From Gemmatimonas sp. (GTDB lineage Bacteria; Gemmatimonadota; Gemmatimonadetes; Gemmatimonadales; Gemmatimonadaceae), in NCBI RefSeq assembly GCF_031426495.1, contig NZ_JANPLK010000034.1, positions 1 to 6,903 on the forward strand: a stretch of 6,903 nucleotides of DNA. Direction: 5' to 3'. Position numbers and translations under genes: made by a program. Positions 6,570 to 6,903 of the stretch are shown in pieces. Each line of letters starts with the position of its first letter. The first letter of the stretch is position 1. A model generated the notes under the pieces. The model worked only from the letters and a program-made list of their open reading frames with translations. It did no database searches and was not told the DNA's origin.

Positions 6570-6903
6570 CCGATGGTCTTGAGTCCGTATTGCCATGGCA
6601 GGACGTCCACCCCTCCCAGGCGCTTGGGCTCTTTGCCAAGGTACCAGACCATGCGTCGATGCGGCTTGCCGTAGTAGTCGGCGAACCGCTCCGGCCCTCG
6701 CAGATCGGACGCTGCCACCGTGCGTGAAGCTTTGCATTCGATCGCGAAAAGGTCAGCGCCCCGCTCGACAACGAAGTCGACTTCTGCGCCATGCTCCGTG
6801 CGGAAGGTCGAGACGCGAACGCCGTCATCGAAGGCCGCCGCACTGTGCACGAGCTGCGTGTACACGAGATGCTCGAAGGAGCGGCCGATACGATCGGGGG
6901 AGG
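6410..6903 (-). CDS. DUF4143-type ATPase, C-terminal part, open at the window edge, 3' end fused to foreign sequence
   Basis: The frame is open to the right edge (first complete codon 6901-6899), so only the C-terminal part is visible. It begins SPDRIGRSFEHLVYTQLV, the helix typical of DUF4143 proteins (usually AAA_14 ATPase plus DUF4143). There follows STFRTEHGAEVDFVVE and DLFAIECKAS, the acidic and Glu-x-Lys strands of the PD-(D/E)XK-like half, and then VWYLGKEPKRLGGVDVLPW, the usual last strands. Recognisable homology ends near 6566. The next 52 codons, to the stop at 6410, are an out-of-frame reading of the TPR gene and have an unnatural composition (CIIMPGRCTCW). The GTG at 6865 is internal and not a start. 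The domain itself may be complete with an added tail, or the gene may be dead; the missing ATPase half outside the window would help decide. The biological role of these ATPases is poorly known. Confidence 0.75.
   Translation of the reverse strand, partial: SPDRIGRSFEHLVYTQLVHSAAAFDDGVRVSTFRTEHGAEVDFVVERGADLFAIECKASRTVAASDLRGPERFADYYGKPHRRMVWYLGKEPKRLGGVDVLPWQYGLKTIGWRRPFAGASTWCIIMPGRCTCWSNTNASTRSYAKDCCSIRVGSFSRRTTSGR
6552..6576. repeat. Clustered short inverted repeats at the DUF4143/TPR junction
   Basis: GCGAAG and CTTCGC pair around GGT (6552-6566), and directly next to them CCAT and ATGG pair around CCG (6566-6576). They fall at the point where DUF4143 homology ends in one frame and TPR-like sequence begins in another. 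They could be a recombination or replication-slippage site, or the remains of the original terminator of the ATPase gene. Both repeats are short. Confidence 0.4.

Noticed and set aside
5071..6903. A possible defence or toxin-antitoxin unit made of the Uma2 and DUF4143 proteins, both with PD-(D/E)XK-like folds
   Set aside because: Two common families lie near each other, but a truncated TPR gene and a probable terminator separate them. No methyltransferase, helicase, antitoxin or other defence partner is visible.

Overview
This GC-rich window (roughly two thirds G+C by eye) is densely packed with genes, all read from the minus strand, so gene order runs from high to low coordinates. Two large genes combine a eukaryote-like Ser/Thr kinase domain, a TolB-N-terminus-like alpha/beta domain and C-terminal TPR repeats. 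This architecture is especially abundant in Gemmatimonadota and also occurs in Acidobacteriota and relatives. With the high GC, it suggests a Gemmatimonadota-like bacterium. That assignment is inference from protein style; no rRNA or other marker gene is present.

Layout in transcription order: (1) 6903-6566, the C-terminal DUF4143 part of an AAA-type ATPase gene that enters from the right edge. Its frame continues into unrelated sequence and stops at 6410. (2) 6569-5784, the 3' part of a TPR protein gene with no N-terminal domain, joined to the DUF4143 gene in a different frame at a site marked by short inverted repeats. (3) A perfect 8-bp hairpin (5748-5767) that probably ends this unit. (4) 5694-5071, a Uma2/DUF820 PD-(D/E)XK-fold protein, followed by two weaker hairpins. 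(5) 4977-2665, a kinase-TolB-like-TPR protein without a membrane segment. (6) 2668-2576, a 30-codon reading frame whose ATG overlaps the previous stop (ATGA) and whose end overlaps the next start by 8 nt. Its sequence matches the first ~25-28 residues of the neighbouring kinases. (7) 2583-97, a second kinase-TolB-like-TPR protein with one transmembrane helix. The last 96 bases (1-96) hold no gene or convincing terminator that I can see. There is no gene-free stretch longer than 300 bases.

The two kinases are probably co-transcribed and may form a signalling pair: one fully cytoplasmic, the other with a cytoplasmic kinase and exported TolB-like/TPR sensor domains. The least ordinary features are the kinase N-terminus remnant between the two kinases and the chimeric DUF4143/TPR junction. 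Both indicate local gene loss and recombination within an expanded paralogous family. I see no CRISPR array, tRNA, rRNA, insertion sequence or clearly new multi-gene system.
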